From JBJHBP01 sp050485645 (GTDB taxonomy: Bacteria; Pseudomonadota; Gammaproteobacteria; Steroidobacterales; Rariloculaceae), in assembly GCA_050485645.1 (NCBI GenBank), contig JBJHBT010000052.1, positions 1 through 16,163 of the forward strand: a stretch of 16,163 bases of DNA. Reading direction: 5' to 3'. The position numbers were made by a program, and so were the translations under genes. Under the pieces are notes generated by a model. The model searched no databases. It was given only the letters and a program-made list of their open reading frames with translations, and had not been told where the DNA came from. Every line of letters starts with the position of its first letter. Position 1 is the first letter of the stretch. Positions 7,791 to 15,084 of this stretch are shown in pieces.

Positions 7791-9141
7791 CCAGCTCCTC
7801 GGCGCTGGTCGGATGGATGGCGATGGTGTCGTCCAGATCCACCTTGCGCGCGCCCATGCTGATGGCCACCGCGAATCCCTGCAGCATCTCGTCGGCCGCC
7901 AGCCCCGCGATGTGGCAACCGACCACACGCTCATCGTCACCGGTCACGACCAGTTTCATCACGGTACACGGCTTCACGGTACCCAACGCGTAAAACATCG
8001 GCACGAAACGACTCGTGTACACATGCACCGCGTCATCGCCGTACTTCTTGCGCGCATCAGACTCTGACAGTCCCACCGTGCCAACCGGCGGATGCGAGAA
8101 CAGCACCGTCGGAATCAGGTCGTAGCGCAGGTGTCGACCAGCCTGTCCGCCGAATACACGATCGGCCAGACGCCGTCCGGCCGCAATCGCAACCGGCGTG
8201 AGCTCCGCCTGACCGCCGACGTCACCCAGGGCGTAGACGCCGGATGCCGTCGTCTGCTGGTATTCATCGACGCGGATGTAGCCGCGCTCATCCACCTGTA
8301 CGCCGGCCGCGTCCAGCCCGAAACCGGCTGTGTTGGGGTTGCGTCCTATCGCCCAGATCACGGTATCCAATCCCGCAAAGCGACGGTCGTCGGCGAGCGT
8401 CAGCGTAAGTCCCTGACCCCGCGCCAGCGCCGTCGGCACGGCTTCGGTGACGACATCAATACCCGATGCCGCCATGCTCTCCATCACATGCTCTGCGAGC
8501 ATGCTGTCGAACTGCCTGAGCACGGAGTCGCGACGTACCAGCACCGTGACATCGCTGCCCATTGCGCGCAGCACGCCGGCGAACTCCACCGCCACGTAGC
8601 CGCCGCCCACGATGGCGACACGGGCCGGCAATGCTTCCAGATCGAAGAATCCGTCCGAGGTGACGCCCAGTTCCTCACCGGGAAGCTGTGGTAGACGCGG
8701 ATAACCACCGGTGGCGATGACGATGTGCCCGGCCCGGTACCGGGCGCCCTGCTCGTCGGTGACGACGCCGTCGCCCGCCAGACTGCCGCGGGAATCGATA
8801 TGGGTGACTCCGCTGCGCTCCAGGTTGCCGCGATAGATGTCGTTCAGGCGTGCGACATAGGCGTCCCGGCCCCGTTTCAGCGCGCCGAAGTCCCGCTGAC
8901 GCACCTGCACGTCGAAACCGTAGTCCGGCGCGTGCGCAATGACATGCAGAATCTCGGCGGCATACCACATCACTTTCTTCGGCACACAGCCGACGTTCAC
9001 GCAGGTGCCACCCAGTCTGGCCGGTTCGAAAACCGCCACACTGGCGCCGTACTCCGCGGCGCGGCGCGCTGTCGCCAGACCGCCACTGCCGCCACCCAGC
9101 ACGATGAGATCAAAGGATCGTTCGGAGGATTCCACTCGCAT
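7777..9141 (-). CDS. gor: Glutathione-disulfide reductase
   Basis: This FAD flavoprotein reduces glutathione disulfide with NADPH and keeps the cytoplasmic thiol pool reduced. The ATG at 9141 gives 454 residues (E. coli 450). FAD binding: DLIVLGGGSGGLATARRAA. The redox pair is C47 and C52 in GGTCVNVGCVPKK. The NADPH site is IVGGGYVAVEFAG followed by VTVLVRRDSVLRQFD, whose arginines fit NADPH rather than NADH. A second FAD motif is GVYALGDV. The C-terminal active-site pair is H443 and E448 in AIHPTSAEELVTMR, almost the E. coli ending. The GAGG ribosome site is only 2 bases from the ATG but 8 bases from a GTG at 9135, so translation may start two codons later. It converges on aroE with overlapping ends and diverges from prlC; E. 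coli also keeps gor close to prlC. Confidence 0.96.
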   Translation of the reverse strand: MRVESSERSFDLIVLGGGSGGLATARRAAEYGASVAVFEPARLGGTCVNVGCVPKKVMWYAAEILHVIAHAPDYGFDVQVRQRDFGALKRGRDAYVARLNDIYRGNLERSGVTHIDSRGSLAGDGVVTDEQGARYRAGHIVIATGGYPRLPQLPGEELGVTSDGFFDLEALPARVAIVGGGYVAVEFAGVLRAMGSDVTVLVRRDSVLRQFDSMLAEHVMESMAASGIDVVTEAVPTALARGQGLTLTLADDRRFAGLDTVIWAIGRNPNTAGFGLDAAGVQVDERGYIRVDEYQQTTASGVYALGDVGGQAELTPVAIAAGRRLADRVFGGQAGRHLRYDLIPTVLFSHPPVGTVGLSESDARKKYGDDAVHVYTSRFVPMFYALGTVKPCTVMKLVVTGDDERVVGCHIAGLAADEMLQGFAVAISMGARKVDLDDTIAIHPTSAEELVTMR

Positions 9142-9192
9142 TACCTCGCTGCCTGTCCGGGACGCAAGGATACCGTGGCGCCGGCAATGCTG

Positions 9193-9222
9193 CTGCCAGA
9201 AGCTGCCGAATTCTGGTAGATT
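9193..9222 (+). promoter_or_regulatory. Candidate sigma-70 promoter for prlC
   Basis: CTGCCA (9193-9198, four of six -35 matches) and TAGATT (9217-9222) are separated by 18 bases. The -10 is preceded by TGG, giving an extended -10 form. It lies 31 bases before the prlC start in the divergent gor-prlC gap, and an AAAAGGA ribosome site follows at 9238-9244. Confidence 0.4.
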
Positions 9223-9253
9223 CCGCCCTTCGCCTGGAAAAGGATGAATCGCG

Positions 9254-11305
9254 ATGCTCCCTGCCGACGCGACTGCCAAAAGCGACAACCCGCTGCTTTC
9301 GGGGGCGACCCTGCCAAGCTTCGACGCCATCAGGGCCGAACATGTACGGCCGGCGCTGGAGCAGACACTGGCGGAACTGCGCGCCCGGATAGCGGAAGCC
9401 GAACAGGTGGCGGAGGCGGATTTTTCCTGGGCGCTGGATCTGGAGCGGATACAGGAGTCGCTGGACCGAGTATGGAGCCCTGTATCACACCTCAACGCGG
9501 TACTGTCCAACCCCGAAATGCGCGCGGCGTATAACGAGTGCCTGCCGCAGATCACTGAGTTCAGCACCGAACTCGGACAGAACGAGACCCTGTATCGTCA
9601 CTATCTCACCGTCGCGGGCACCGTTCCCGACCGCAAGTCGGCCGAAGGCATGCTGATTCACAATGCGCTGCGCGACTTCAAGCTCGCCGGTGTCGCGCTG
9701 CCGCCGGCTGAAAAGCAGCGGTTCAGCGAGATCATGCAGACGCTGGCCGCGCGGCAGGCTGCATTCGAGCAGAACCTGATGGATGCCACGGACGCCTTCT
9801 CGCATCACGAAACCGATCGCGACGCGCTCGCCGGCCTGCCGGAAGCCCTGCTGGAGCGCGCGGCCGAGGCGGCCGCCGCCAAGGATCTGCCAGGGTGGCT
9901 TCTGGCGCTGGATCCTCCGACCTTCCAGTCGGTCATCACACATGCCAGCGACGCGCGCCTGCGGGAGCTGTTCTATCACGCCTGGGTCACCCGTGCGTCG
10001 GATCAGGGGCCGCATGCCGGGCAATGGGACAATGGCCCATTGATGGCCGAAATACTCGCGCAGCGACACGAAGCTGCGCGGCTGCTTGGTTTCGAGAACT
10101 ATGCGGAACTGTCGCTGGCAACCAAGATGGCGGCCTCCCCGGCTGAAGTCATCGAATTTCTCCGCGATCTCGCCCAGCGCAGCCGACCGGCTGCCCGCGA
10201 CGAACTGCGCATGCTGGAAGAACTCGCCGGTCGTGAACTCAATCCCTGGGACGTCCCCTACTACGCGGAACGGCTGCGTCAGGACCGGTTCGCGCTGGCC
10301 GAGGAAGAGCTGCGGCCGTACTTCCCGCTGCCACGGGTACTGAACGGACTGTTCAACGTCACGTCACAGCTGTTCGGTCTGGCCATCCGCAAAGCGGAGG
10401 TGGAAGGCACCTGGCATCCGGACGTCGAATACTTTGAAATCCACGACCGCAGCGGCAACCCGGTCGGCAGCTTCTACGTCGACCTGTTCGCGCGTCCGAA
10501 CAAGCGCGGCGGCGCGTGGATGGATGTGTGTTCCAACCGCATCGGGCTGAAGGGGCTGCGACAGCTGCCGATCGCGCACCTGGTCTGCAATTTCGCGCCG
10601 CCGTCCGGCGATCGACCCTCTTTGCTCACGCACAACGACACCGTGACACTGTTTCACGAGTTCGGCCATACCCTGCATCACCTGCTCACCGAGGTGGACT
10701 ACCCATCGCTGGCCGGCATCAACGGCGTGCCTTGGGATGCCGTTGAGCTGCCGAGCCAGTTCCTCGAAAACTTCGCGTGGCTGCCCGAAGTGCTGCAGGG
10801 CATCTGCCAGCACTACGAAACCGGCGAAGTGCTGGCCGCGGACAAGATCCGCACACTGACCGAGGCGAGGAGTTTTCTGGCCGGACTCGCCATGGTGCGC
10901 CAGCTGGAGTTCGCGCTGTTCGACTTTCGCCTGCATCACGAGTTCGCCCCGGACAGTGGCGCCCGTGTATACGAGATTCTGGGCGAAGTCAGAAGTGAGG
11001 TGGCGGTGATCCCGCAGCCGCAGTTCAACCGCTTCGCCAATACCTTCGCGCACATCTTCGGCGGCGGCTACGCGGCCGGCTACTACAGCTACAAGTGGGC
11101 CGAGGTGCTGGCCGCGGATGCGTTCGGCGCATTTGAGGAAACGGGGATATTCGACGCTGACGTCGCGCAGCGATTCAGGTCGTCGATACTTGCGGTCGGC
11201 GGCACACGTGACGCCATGGATGCCTTCATCGGTTTTCGCGGTCGCCCGCCAACCCCGGATGCGCTGCTGCGGCAGGCGGGCCTGACGGCAGCCGCCAAAC
11301 CCTGA
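9254..11305 (+). CDS. prlC: Oligopeptidase A (M3 family zinc metallopeptidase)
   Basis: Oligopeptidase A is a cytoplasmic zinc peptidase that degrades short peptides, including cleaved signal peptides. The 683-residue product matches the usual length (E. coli 680). The N-terminus NPLLSGATLPSFDAIRAEHV and the SPVSHLNAVLSNPEMRAAY segment are characteristic of the OpdA/PrlC branch. The zinc site is H468-E469-F-G-H472 (LFHEFGHTLHHLL), with the third ligand E498 in VELPSQFLENF. The C-terminal FAHIFGGGYAAGYYSYKWAE segment is the conserved substrate-side helix of M3 peptidases. The ATG at 9254 has AAAAGGA about 10 bases upstream; an ATG at 9244 is out of frame. xthA begins 5 bases after its stop, which suggests one transcript. 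No targeting signal is seen. Confidence 0.97.
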   Translation: MLPADATAKSDNPLLSGATLPSFDAIRAEHVRPALEQTLAELRARIAEAEQVAEADFSWALDLERIQESLDRVWSPVSHLNAVLSNPEMRAAYNECLPQITEFSTELGQNETLYRHYLTVAGTVPDRKSAEGMLIHNALRDFKLAGVALPPAEKQRFSEIMQTLAARQAAFEQNLMDATDAFSHHETDRDALAGLPEALLERAAEAAAAKDLPGWLLALDPPTFQSVITHASDARLRELFYHAWVTRASDQGPHAGQWDNGPLMAEILAQRHEAARLLGFENYAELSLATKMAASPAEVIEFLRDLAQRSRPAARDELRMLEELAGRELNPWDVPYYAERLRQDRFALAEEELRPYFPLPRVLNGLFNVTSQLFGLAIRKAEVEGTWHPDVEYFEIHDRSGNPVGSFYVDLFARPNKRGGAWMDVCSNRIGLKGLRQLPIAHLVCNFAPPSGDRPSLLTHNDTVTLFHEFGHTLHHLLTEVDYPSLAGINGVPWDAVELPSQFLENFAWLPEVLQGICQHYETGEVLAADKIRTLTEARSFLAGLAMVRQLEFALFDFRLHHEFAPDSGARVYEILGEVRSEVAVIPQPQFNRFANTFAHIFGGGYAAGYYSYKWAEVLAADAFGAFEETGIFDADVAQRFRSSILAVGGTRDAMDAFIGFRGRPPTPDALLRQAGLTAAAKP

Positions 11306-11310
11306 TCGTC

Positions 11311-12081
11311 ATGAAGATCGCCACCTGGAACGTCAACAGCCTGCGCGTACGTCTTGATCATGTCACCGAATGGCTGAAGGCGCGGCAACCCGACGTGCTG
11401 GCGCTGCAGGAAATCAAGCAACGCAGTGAGGATTTCCCGCTACAGCACTTTGCGGATCTGGGTTATCAGGCGCTGGCTCATGGGCAGCCCACATACAACG
11501 GTGTAGCACTGCTCACGCGCAACGAGGCCGCTGACGCTACTACCGGATTTTCCGGCTACGAGGATCCACAGTGCCGGGTGCTTGGCGCGACAGTGGATGG
11601 CATTCGCGTGCTGAACCTCTATGTACCCAACGGCCAGTCAGTGGACAGCGAGAAGTACGTCTACAAGCTCGCCTGGCTGAACGCGCTGCACGGTCACCTG
11701 CAAGGTGAACTCGTGCGGTATCCGTCGATGATTGTGCTCGGCGATTTCAATATCGCGCCCGACGACCGCGACGTGCACGACCCTGCCGCCTGGGAAGGCA
11801 AGGTGCTGTGCAGCGGACCCGAACGCGATGCGCTGCGCGGTCTGCTCGAACTCGGTTTCTCGGACGTGTTCCGCAACTTCACGCAACCGGACGGGAGCTA
11901 CAGCTGGTGGGACTACCGGGCCGCCGCGTTCCAGCGCAACCGGGGGCTGCGCATCGACCTGATCCTCGCCTCCCGAACCCTCGATGCGCAAAGCGTCAGC
12001 TGCCACATCGATCGCGAGCCGCGCGGCTGGGAAAGACCATCGGATCACGTGCCGGTAGTCGCAGAATTCGCATCCGGCTGA
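11311..12081 (+). CDS. xthA: Exodeoxyribonuclease III / AP endonuclease
   Basis: This enzyme cuts DNA at abasic sites and removes 3'-blocking groups in base excision repair; it also has 3'-5' exonuclease activity. The 256 residues fit the Exo III family (E. coli 268). Catalytic and metal residues are all present: N7 in WNVNSLR, E34 in ALQEIK, Y104 in NLYVPNG, D145 and N147 in LGDFNIAP, D216 in LRIDLILAS, and D245-H246 in PSDHVPV. The ATG at 11311 follows prlC by 5 bases and lacks an obvious ribosome site of its own, so translational coupling to prlC is likely. A tie to gor through oxidative stress is functional only; no shared operator is visible. Confidence 0.97.
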   Translation: MKIATWNVNSLRVRLDHVTEWLKARQPDVLALQEIKQRSEDFPLQHFADLGYQALAHGQPTYNGVALLTRNEAADATTGFSGYEDPQCRVLGATVDGIRVLNLYVPNGQSVDSEKYVYKLAWLNALHGHLQGELVRYPSMIVLGDFNIAPDDRDVHDPAAWEGKVLCSGPERDALRGLLELGFSDVFRNFTQPDGSYSWWDYRAAAFQRNRGLRIDLILASRTLDAQSVSCHIDREPRGWERPSDHVPVVAEFASG

Positions 12082-12157
12082 TGGTTATGTCAGATGCACC
12101 ATTTCGTTGCAGCACGCTATCCCCTAGACTGCTGGCAGTCCGGTACGGAGGCCGGCG

Positions 12158-13240
12158 ATGGCGAACGACTACGACGCCCAGGAGCGGCGCAATGACTACG
12201 ATGTCACCAACACCGTAAGGGTCAGTTCGCCCCACGCGGTGCGCGATGCCGTGCGCGTGATTTTCACCGATGTTTATCCCAGCCAGTCGTTCGATCCGGT
12301 CTGGGTCGCGTTTCACGACTTCGAGCGGATGTTTACCGGCCGGCACCCTGACTACCACGGCATCGATACCACGTATCACGACATCCAGCACACGCTGGAC
12401 ATGACACTGGCTCTGGCGCGGCTGATCGCGGGCCACGAGGCCAGCGTCGGCATAAAGGAGAGGCTGGGGCCGGACCGCGCCATGCTCGCGCTGATCGCGG
12501 GACTCTTTCACGATGCCGGCTATCTTCGCCACCGCGAGAACGACAGCGGCACGCTGCATGGTGCCGAATTCACCATGTCGCACGTTTCACGCAGCGGCCG
12601 CTTTCTGGAGAACTACCTGCCCACCGCCGGCCTGAAGCACTTCGTGCCGGCGGTTTCGCGCATCATTCATTTCACCGGCTATGAAATGAATATTGAGGAG
12701 ATCGACCTCGAAGACCCGCGCGACAGCGTGGTCGGACACCTGCTGGGAACCGCGGATCTGATCGCACAGCTCGCGGATCGCTGCTATCTGGAAAAGTGCC
12801 GCGACCGTCTCTACCCGGAGTTTGTTGTGGGTGGCGTTGCCATCTCCGATCTGGCCGAGCGGGCCAATGTTCGCTATCGCTCGGGCCGGGACCTTCTCGC
12901 GCAGACGCTGGGATTTTTTCACAGCTCAGCGCGGGTGCGCCTGGACCGCAACTTCAATCGAGCCTATCGCTACTTCGACGCGTTCTTCGGCGGCCACAAC
13001 CCGTATGTGCACTTCGTCCGCAAGAATCTGGAGTTCCTAGCCGCCATCATTGAGTCCGGCGACTGGTCGAAGCTGCGCCGCCGACCGCGGGCAGTGATTG
13101 CCGACCCGGATGGCGAAGAGCGACTGCTGGAGCTCGCACTGCAGCGTATCGCCAAACTTGCGGCATCACACAAGGTGGTCATTCGCGAAAGCGAACTGGT
13201 GGAGAGGATTCCGTTCGACCGAACGGCCCGAGTGATCTGA
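12158..13240 (+). CDS. HD-superfamily metal-dependent phosphohydrolase, substrate unknown
   Basis: A 360-residue cytoplasmic protein with an HD-domain metal site. The start ATG has a strong ACGGAGG ribosome site at 12145-12151, 6 bases upstream. The likely metal ligands are H74 and H78 in TYHDIQHTLDM, H118-D119 in LIAGLFHDAGY, and D200 in LLGTADLIAQLADR; H171 may also contribute. The YHDIQH plus FHDAGY pattern resembles the cyclic-nucleotide phosphodiesterase branch of HD enzymes, but the full PDEase signature is not present, so no substrate is claimed. There is no sensor, membrane or GGDEF domain. A basic patch KLRRRPR lies near residue 307. It follows xthA by 76 bases on the same strand and may share its transcript or have its own promoter. 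Confidence 0.85.
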   Translation: MANDYDAQERRNDYDVTNTVRVSSPHAVRDAVRVIFTDVYPSQSFDPVWVAFHDFERMFTGRHPDYHGIDTTYHDIQHTLDMTLALARLIAGHEASVGIKERLGPDRAMLALIAGLFHDAGYLRHRENDSGTLHGAEFTMSHVSRSGRFLENYLPTAGLKHFVPAVSRIIHFTGYEMNIEEIDLEDPRDSVVGHLLGTADLIAQLADRCYLEKCRDRLYPEFVVGGVAISDLAERANVRYRSGRDLLAQTLGFFHSSARVRLDRNFNRAYRYFDAFFGGHNPYVHFVRKNLEFLAAIIESGDWSKLRRRPRAVIADPDGEERLLELALQRIAKLAASHKVVIRESELVERIPFDRTARVI

Positions 13241-13288
13241 CGACCGCCGCTCACTTCCCGGCACGGTGAAGAAATCCGTTACGTGGAA

Positions 13289-13314
13289 GGCTGCGTCAAC
13301 CGGCTGCGTCAACC
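13289..13314. repeat. 13-base tandem duplication
   Basis: The sequence GGCTGCGTCAACC is repeated twice back to back (13289-13301 and 13302-13314) and is followed by GG. It lies 69 bases before the heptanucleotide array, so this gap has undergone more than one slippage or duplication event. Confidence 0.92.
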
Positions 13315-13383
13315 GGCATCCAGTACCGCGTGGTTCTGCGTGTCTCCTGCGCGCCGGGCGAGGGGCTGCCACGAAGCCGAAAC

Positions 13384-13432
13384 GGATGCCGGATGCCGGA
13401 TGCCGGATGCCGGATGCCGGATGCCGGATGCC
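13384..13432. repeat. Heptanucleotide tandem repeat (VNTR), 7 x GGATGCC
   Basis: Seven exact copies of GGATGCC, 49 bases in total, with no mismatch. Perfect identity across copies suggests recent expansion by slippage. It lies between two convergent genes and is not in a supported coding sequence, so length changes would be tolerated. Short arrays of this type are used as typing markers in Xanthomonas and relatives. Confidence 0.96.
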
Positions 13433-13512
13433 GGGTGGGACACTGAAGGCAGTACGACGGGCAGCACAGAGGGCGGAAGTAGATGTCTGTTCATGGTGTC
13501 ATCGCGAACGAT

Positions 13513-13863
13513 TCATTGCCGCAGGATTTTTTCCATGGCCTTCCCTTTCGCGAGCTCGTCGATCAACTTGTCCAGGTAACGTATTTCCTTCATCAGCGGA
13601 TCTTCGACTTCTTCTACGCGTACACCGCACACAACGCCTTTGATAAACGAACGGTTCGGGTGCATCGCAGGTGCCTGAGCAAAGAACGTTTCGAAATCGT
13701 GTTCCAGCTCGATCTGCTCCGCCAATCCTGCCTGATCATAGCCCGTTAACCAGCAGATGATCCGGTCAACTTCCGCTTTGGTGCGTCCCTTGCGTTCCGC
13801 CTTCTGAATGTACAGAGGATAGACCTTCGCAAAAGCCATCGAGAAAATGCGATGTCTGGTCAT
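13513..13863 (-). CDS. DUF2200 family protein
   Basis: A 116-residue cytoplasmic protein of unknown function. It matches my memory of the DUF2200 family along its whole length: MTRHRIFSMAFAKVYPLY at the start, KAERKGRTKAEVDRIICWLT, DFETFFAQAP, IKGVVCGVRVEEVEDPLM and a C-terminal EIRYLDKLIDELAKGKAME. The ATG at 13863 has AGGAG (13872-13876 on the + strand as CTCCT) 8 bases upstream. The gene is complete and shows no damage. It lies downstream of the GNAT gene on the same strand with a 90-base gap. Such single-domain genes are often found in accessory DNA; no partner is evident. Confidence 0.88.
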   Translation of the reverse strand: MTRHRIFSMAFAKVYPLYIQKAERKGRTKAEVDRIICWLTGYDQAGLAEQIELEHDFETFFAQAPAMHPNRSFIKGVVCGVRVEEVEDPLMKEIRYLDKLIDELAKGKAMEKILRQ

Positions 13864-13953
13864 TGTCTTTGCTCCTGCAAGGCCGGGCCCGGGCTCCGGT
13901 ATGCGCTGGCTGAAGCCGCCAGAATTGCGTCAGGAAGCACACATGGCCGGGCG

Positions 13954-14460
13954 CTAATCCGGTTCCGCGAATGCCTCGTGGTACACAACCTCTCCCCGCG
14001 GAAAACCGTCGCCGAAGGATACCGCCTGAAAGTATTTCGACGGTACCCCCGGAAACACCAGTCCGGGGACAGCCCTGAAACCAAAGCGGCCGTAGTAGTC
14101 GGGATCACCGAGCACAACGCAGCCCGCCGCTCCGTTGGCCTTCAGTCTGGCAAGGGCACTATTCACCAGTTTCGACCCTACGCCCCTGCCCTGATGTTGG
14201 GGCAACACCGAGACTGGCCCGAGTCCGTACCAGTCGGGAGATCCATCGGAAATGCTGACAGGCGAAATCGCAACGTGACCGATAACCGCTCCCTCGGTGC
14301 TGGCCACCTGGGACACTGCCAGTGCGCCGGACCGCCGAAGCGCCTCGACGATAAGCTGCTCGGTGTGATCGGTGTGGGGAGCATCCCGAAACGCCGTTTC
14401 GGTAACCCGGCGGATCTGCTCAACGTCACCCTGGTTCTCGTCGCGAATATGAATATCCAA
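13954..14460 (-). CDS. GNAT family N-acetyltransferase with TTG start
   Basis: A 168-residue GNAT acetyltransferase, which moves an acetyl group from acetyl-CoA to an unknown amine. The acetyl-CoA site is clear at about residues 80-97: LGPVSVLPQHQGRGVGSKLV, with the Q-x-x-G-x-G/A pattern at Q90-G91-R92-G93-V94-G95. DYYGRFGF (121-128) is typical of the YhbS-like group of predicted acetyltransferases. The start is TTG at 14460: a stop codon lies two codons upstream in frame, no later ATG exists anywhere in the protein, and AGAGG (CCTCT at 14468-14472) is 7 bases upstream. The small substrate cannot be predicted; a protein or small-molecule amine is possible. Confidence 0.9.
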   Translation of the reverse strand: MDIHIRDENQGDVEQIRRVTETAFRDAPHTDHTEQLIVEALRRSGALAVSQVASTEGAVIGHVAISPVSISDGSPDWYGLGPVSVLPQHQGRGVGSKLVNSALARLKANGAAGCVVLGDPDYYGRFGFRAVPGLVFPGVPSKYFQAVSFGDGFPRGEVVYHEAFAEPD

Positions 14461-14726
14461 TCCTCAACCTCTGCAATGGGGCCGCATGTGAGCGGCGTGT
14501 GAAGGAAGTGCTCGCCGTGCTCATTATCTCCGCACGGAATGCGGTTTCATGGCATGCCCGGCCTGGGTACCCGTACCCTGCCGCCAGCTGGTGTGGGTTG
14601 TCGGCACGCGAAAAAGAGGCCGCCGATTCCCGCTACCTGTTCCATTATGCTCCTCAAACGTGACAGACATGGCTGACCGCCTTTCGAGCGTCGTGTCTCG
14701 ATGTCCCCTGTGACCGATGAGCCACC
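14461..14726. other. Gene-poor gap around the VOC remnant
   Basis: Besides the remnant at 14547-14645, this 266-base stretch holds the upstream region of the GNAT gene on the - strand. A GATAAT sequence (- strand, reading ATTATC at 14523-14528) could be a -10 for that gene, without a clear -35. A small CCGCA/TGCGG inverted repeat lies at 14530-14544. I see no attC site and no RNA gene. Confidence 0.5.
14547..14645 (-). pseudogene. Probable remnant of a VOC/glyoxalase-family gene, frameshifted
   Basis: An ATG at 14645 with a GAGGAG ribosome site 4 bases upstream opens a 32-codon frame starting MEQVAGIGGLFFACRQ. The first 12 residues look like the start of VOC (glyoxalase/bleomycin resistance-like) proteins. 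Removing one base near 14608-14610 makes the next codons read FFRADNPHQLAAGYG, which matches the usual FFRA-x-x-P-x-x-LA-x-WY continuation with W changed to G. The rest of a VOC domain (over 100 residues) is missing before the GNAT gene begins. The reading is my inference from a short stretch, so confidence is moderate. If not a pseudogene, it may be a small unrecognised peptide gene. A GGGTAC/GTACCC palindrome lies within it at 14565-14578. Confidence 0.45.
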
Positions 14727-15077
14727 TTATAGCCCGATACGCGTACCGTTGAGCACTATCCAGATCAGTCCGGCGACATTCATCACCACGCTGACCCGGA
14801 ACGTCAGCCTGAACCGGCCTTTCGTGTCGCGGCTGAGTTCATAGGATACGAGTTCGCGTGCAGGCCGGACGGCGCCCCCATTCCCGAAGGATCTGATGTG
14901 GACGAATATGGGCTCCCCGCCGGTGATCGGAGTCACGAAGGCAACCAGAGAGGGATGGCCGAGTTTGCACGCCTGGTGTTCCGGGTCGACCCGTTCAACG
15001 GATTTCTCCGGAAGCGGCGGGAACGCATCGGATCCAGTTCTGAGTCGGCAGCCGTCGAGTACGCCGAAGTTCGCCAT
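14727..15077 (-). CDS. Hypothetical protein with one C-terminal membrane segment
   Basis: I do not recognise this 116-residue protein. The ATG at 15077 was chosen because it lies 7 bases after the stop of the gene upstream on the same strand; the frame is open further upstream (to 15188) but that part overlaps that gene. It has GC-rich third codon positions, as expected for a real gene here. Residues about 1-90 are soluble and mixed in charge, with HPSLVAFVTPITGGEPIFVHI as a possible beta-rich core; residues about 95-111 (VVMNVAGLIWIVLNG) form a likely membrane segment. There is no clear ribosome site, so coupling to the upstream gene is likely. The pair may act together at the inner membrane, but no function can be assigned. 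Confidence 0.6.
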   Translation of the reverse strand: MANFGVLDGCRLRTGSDAFPPLPEKSVERVDPEHQACKLGHPSLVAFVTPITGGEPIFVHIRSFGNGGAVRPARELVSYELSRDTKGRFRLTFRVSVVMNVAGLIWIVLNGTRIGL

Positions 15078-15084
15078 GGAATTG

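Larger units (their letters stand above)
13241..13512. other. Convergent intergenic region carrying two tandem repeats
   Basis: This 272-base gap lies between the stop of the HD protein gene (+) and the stop of the DUF2200 gene (-). It contains a 13-base direct duplication and a seven-copy heptanucleotide array, listed separately. Several frames stay open across it only because the array has no stop codon. I see no convincing gene, and no clear hairpin-plus-T-run terminator for either neighbour. Confidence 0.7.

Noticed and set aside
9142..9567. N-terminal extension of gor up to 9567
   Set aside because: It runs antisense through the start of prlC and adds nothing similar to glutathione reductase; the FAD motif begins near the 9141 start.
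12107..12130. TTGCAG and TAGACT as a promoter of the HD gene
   Set aside because: The spacing is only 12 bases, too short for a sigma-70 promoter, and no better pair is visible in the 76-base gap.
13266..13643. Open frames across the heptanucleotide array that encode CRMPDAG repeats
   Set aside because: The repeat lacks stop codons in any frame, so open frames arise by chance; no ribosome site, and one end runs antisense into the DUF2200 gene.
14565..14578. GGGTACCCGTACCC as an operator
   Set aside because: The arms are short with a two-base spacer, and it lies within the VOC remnant where the bases are explained by former coding sequence.
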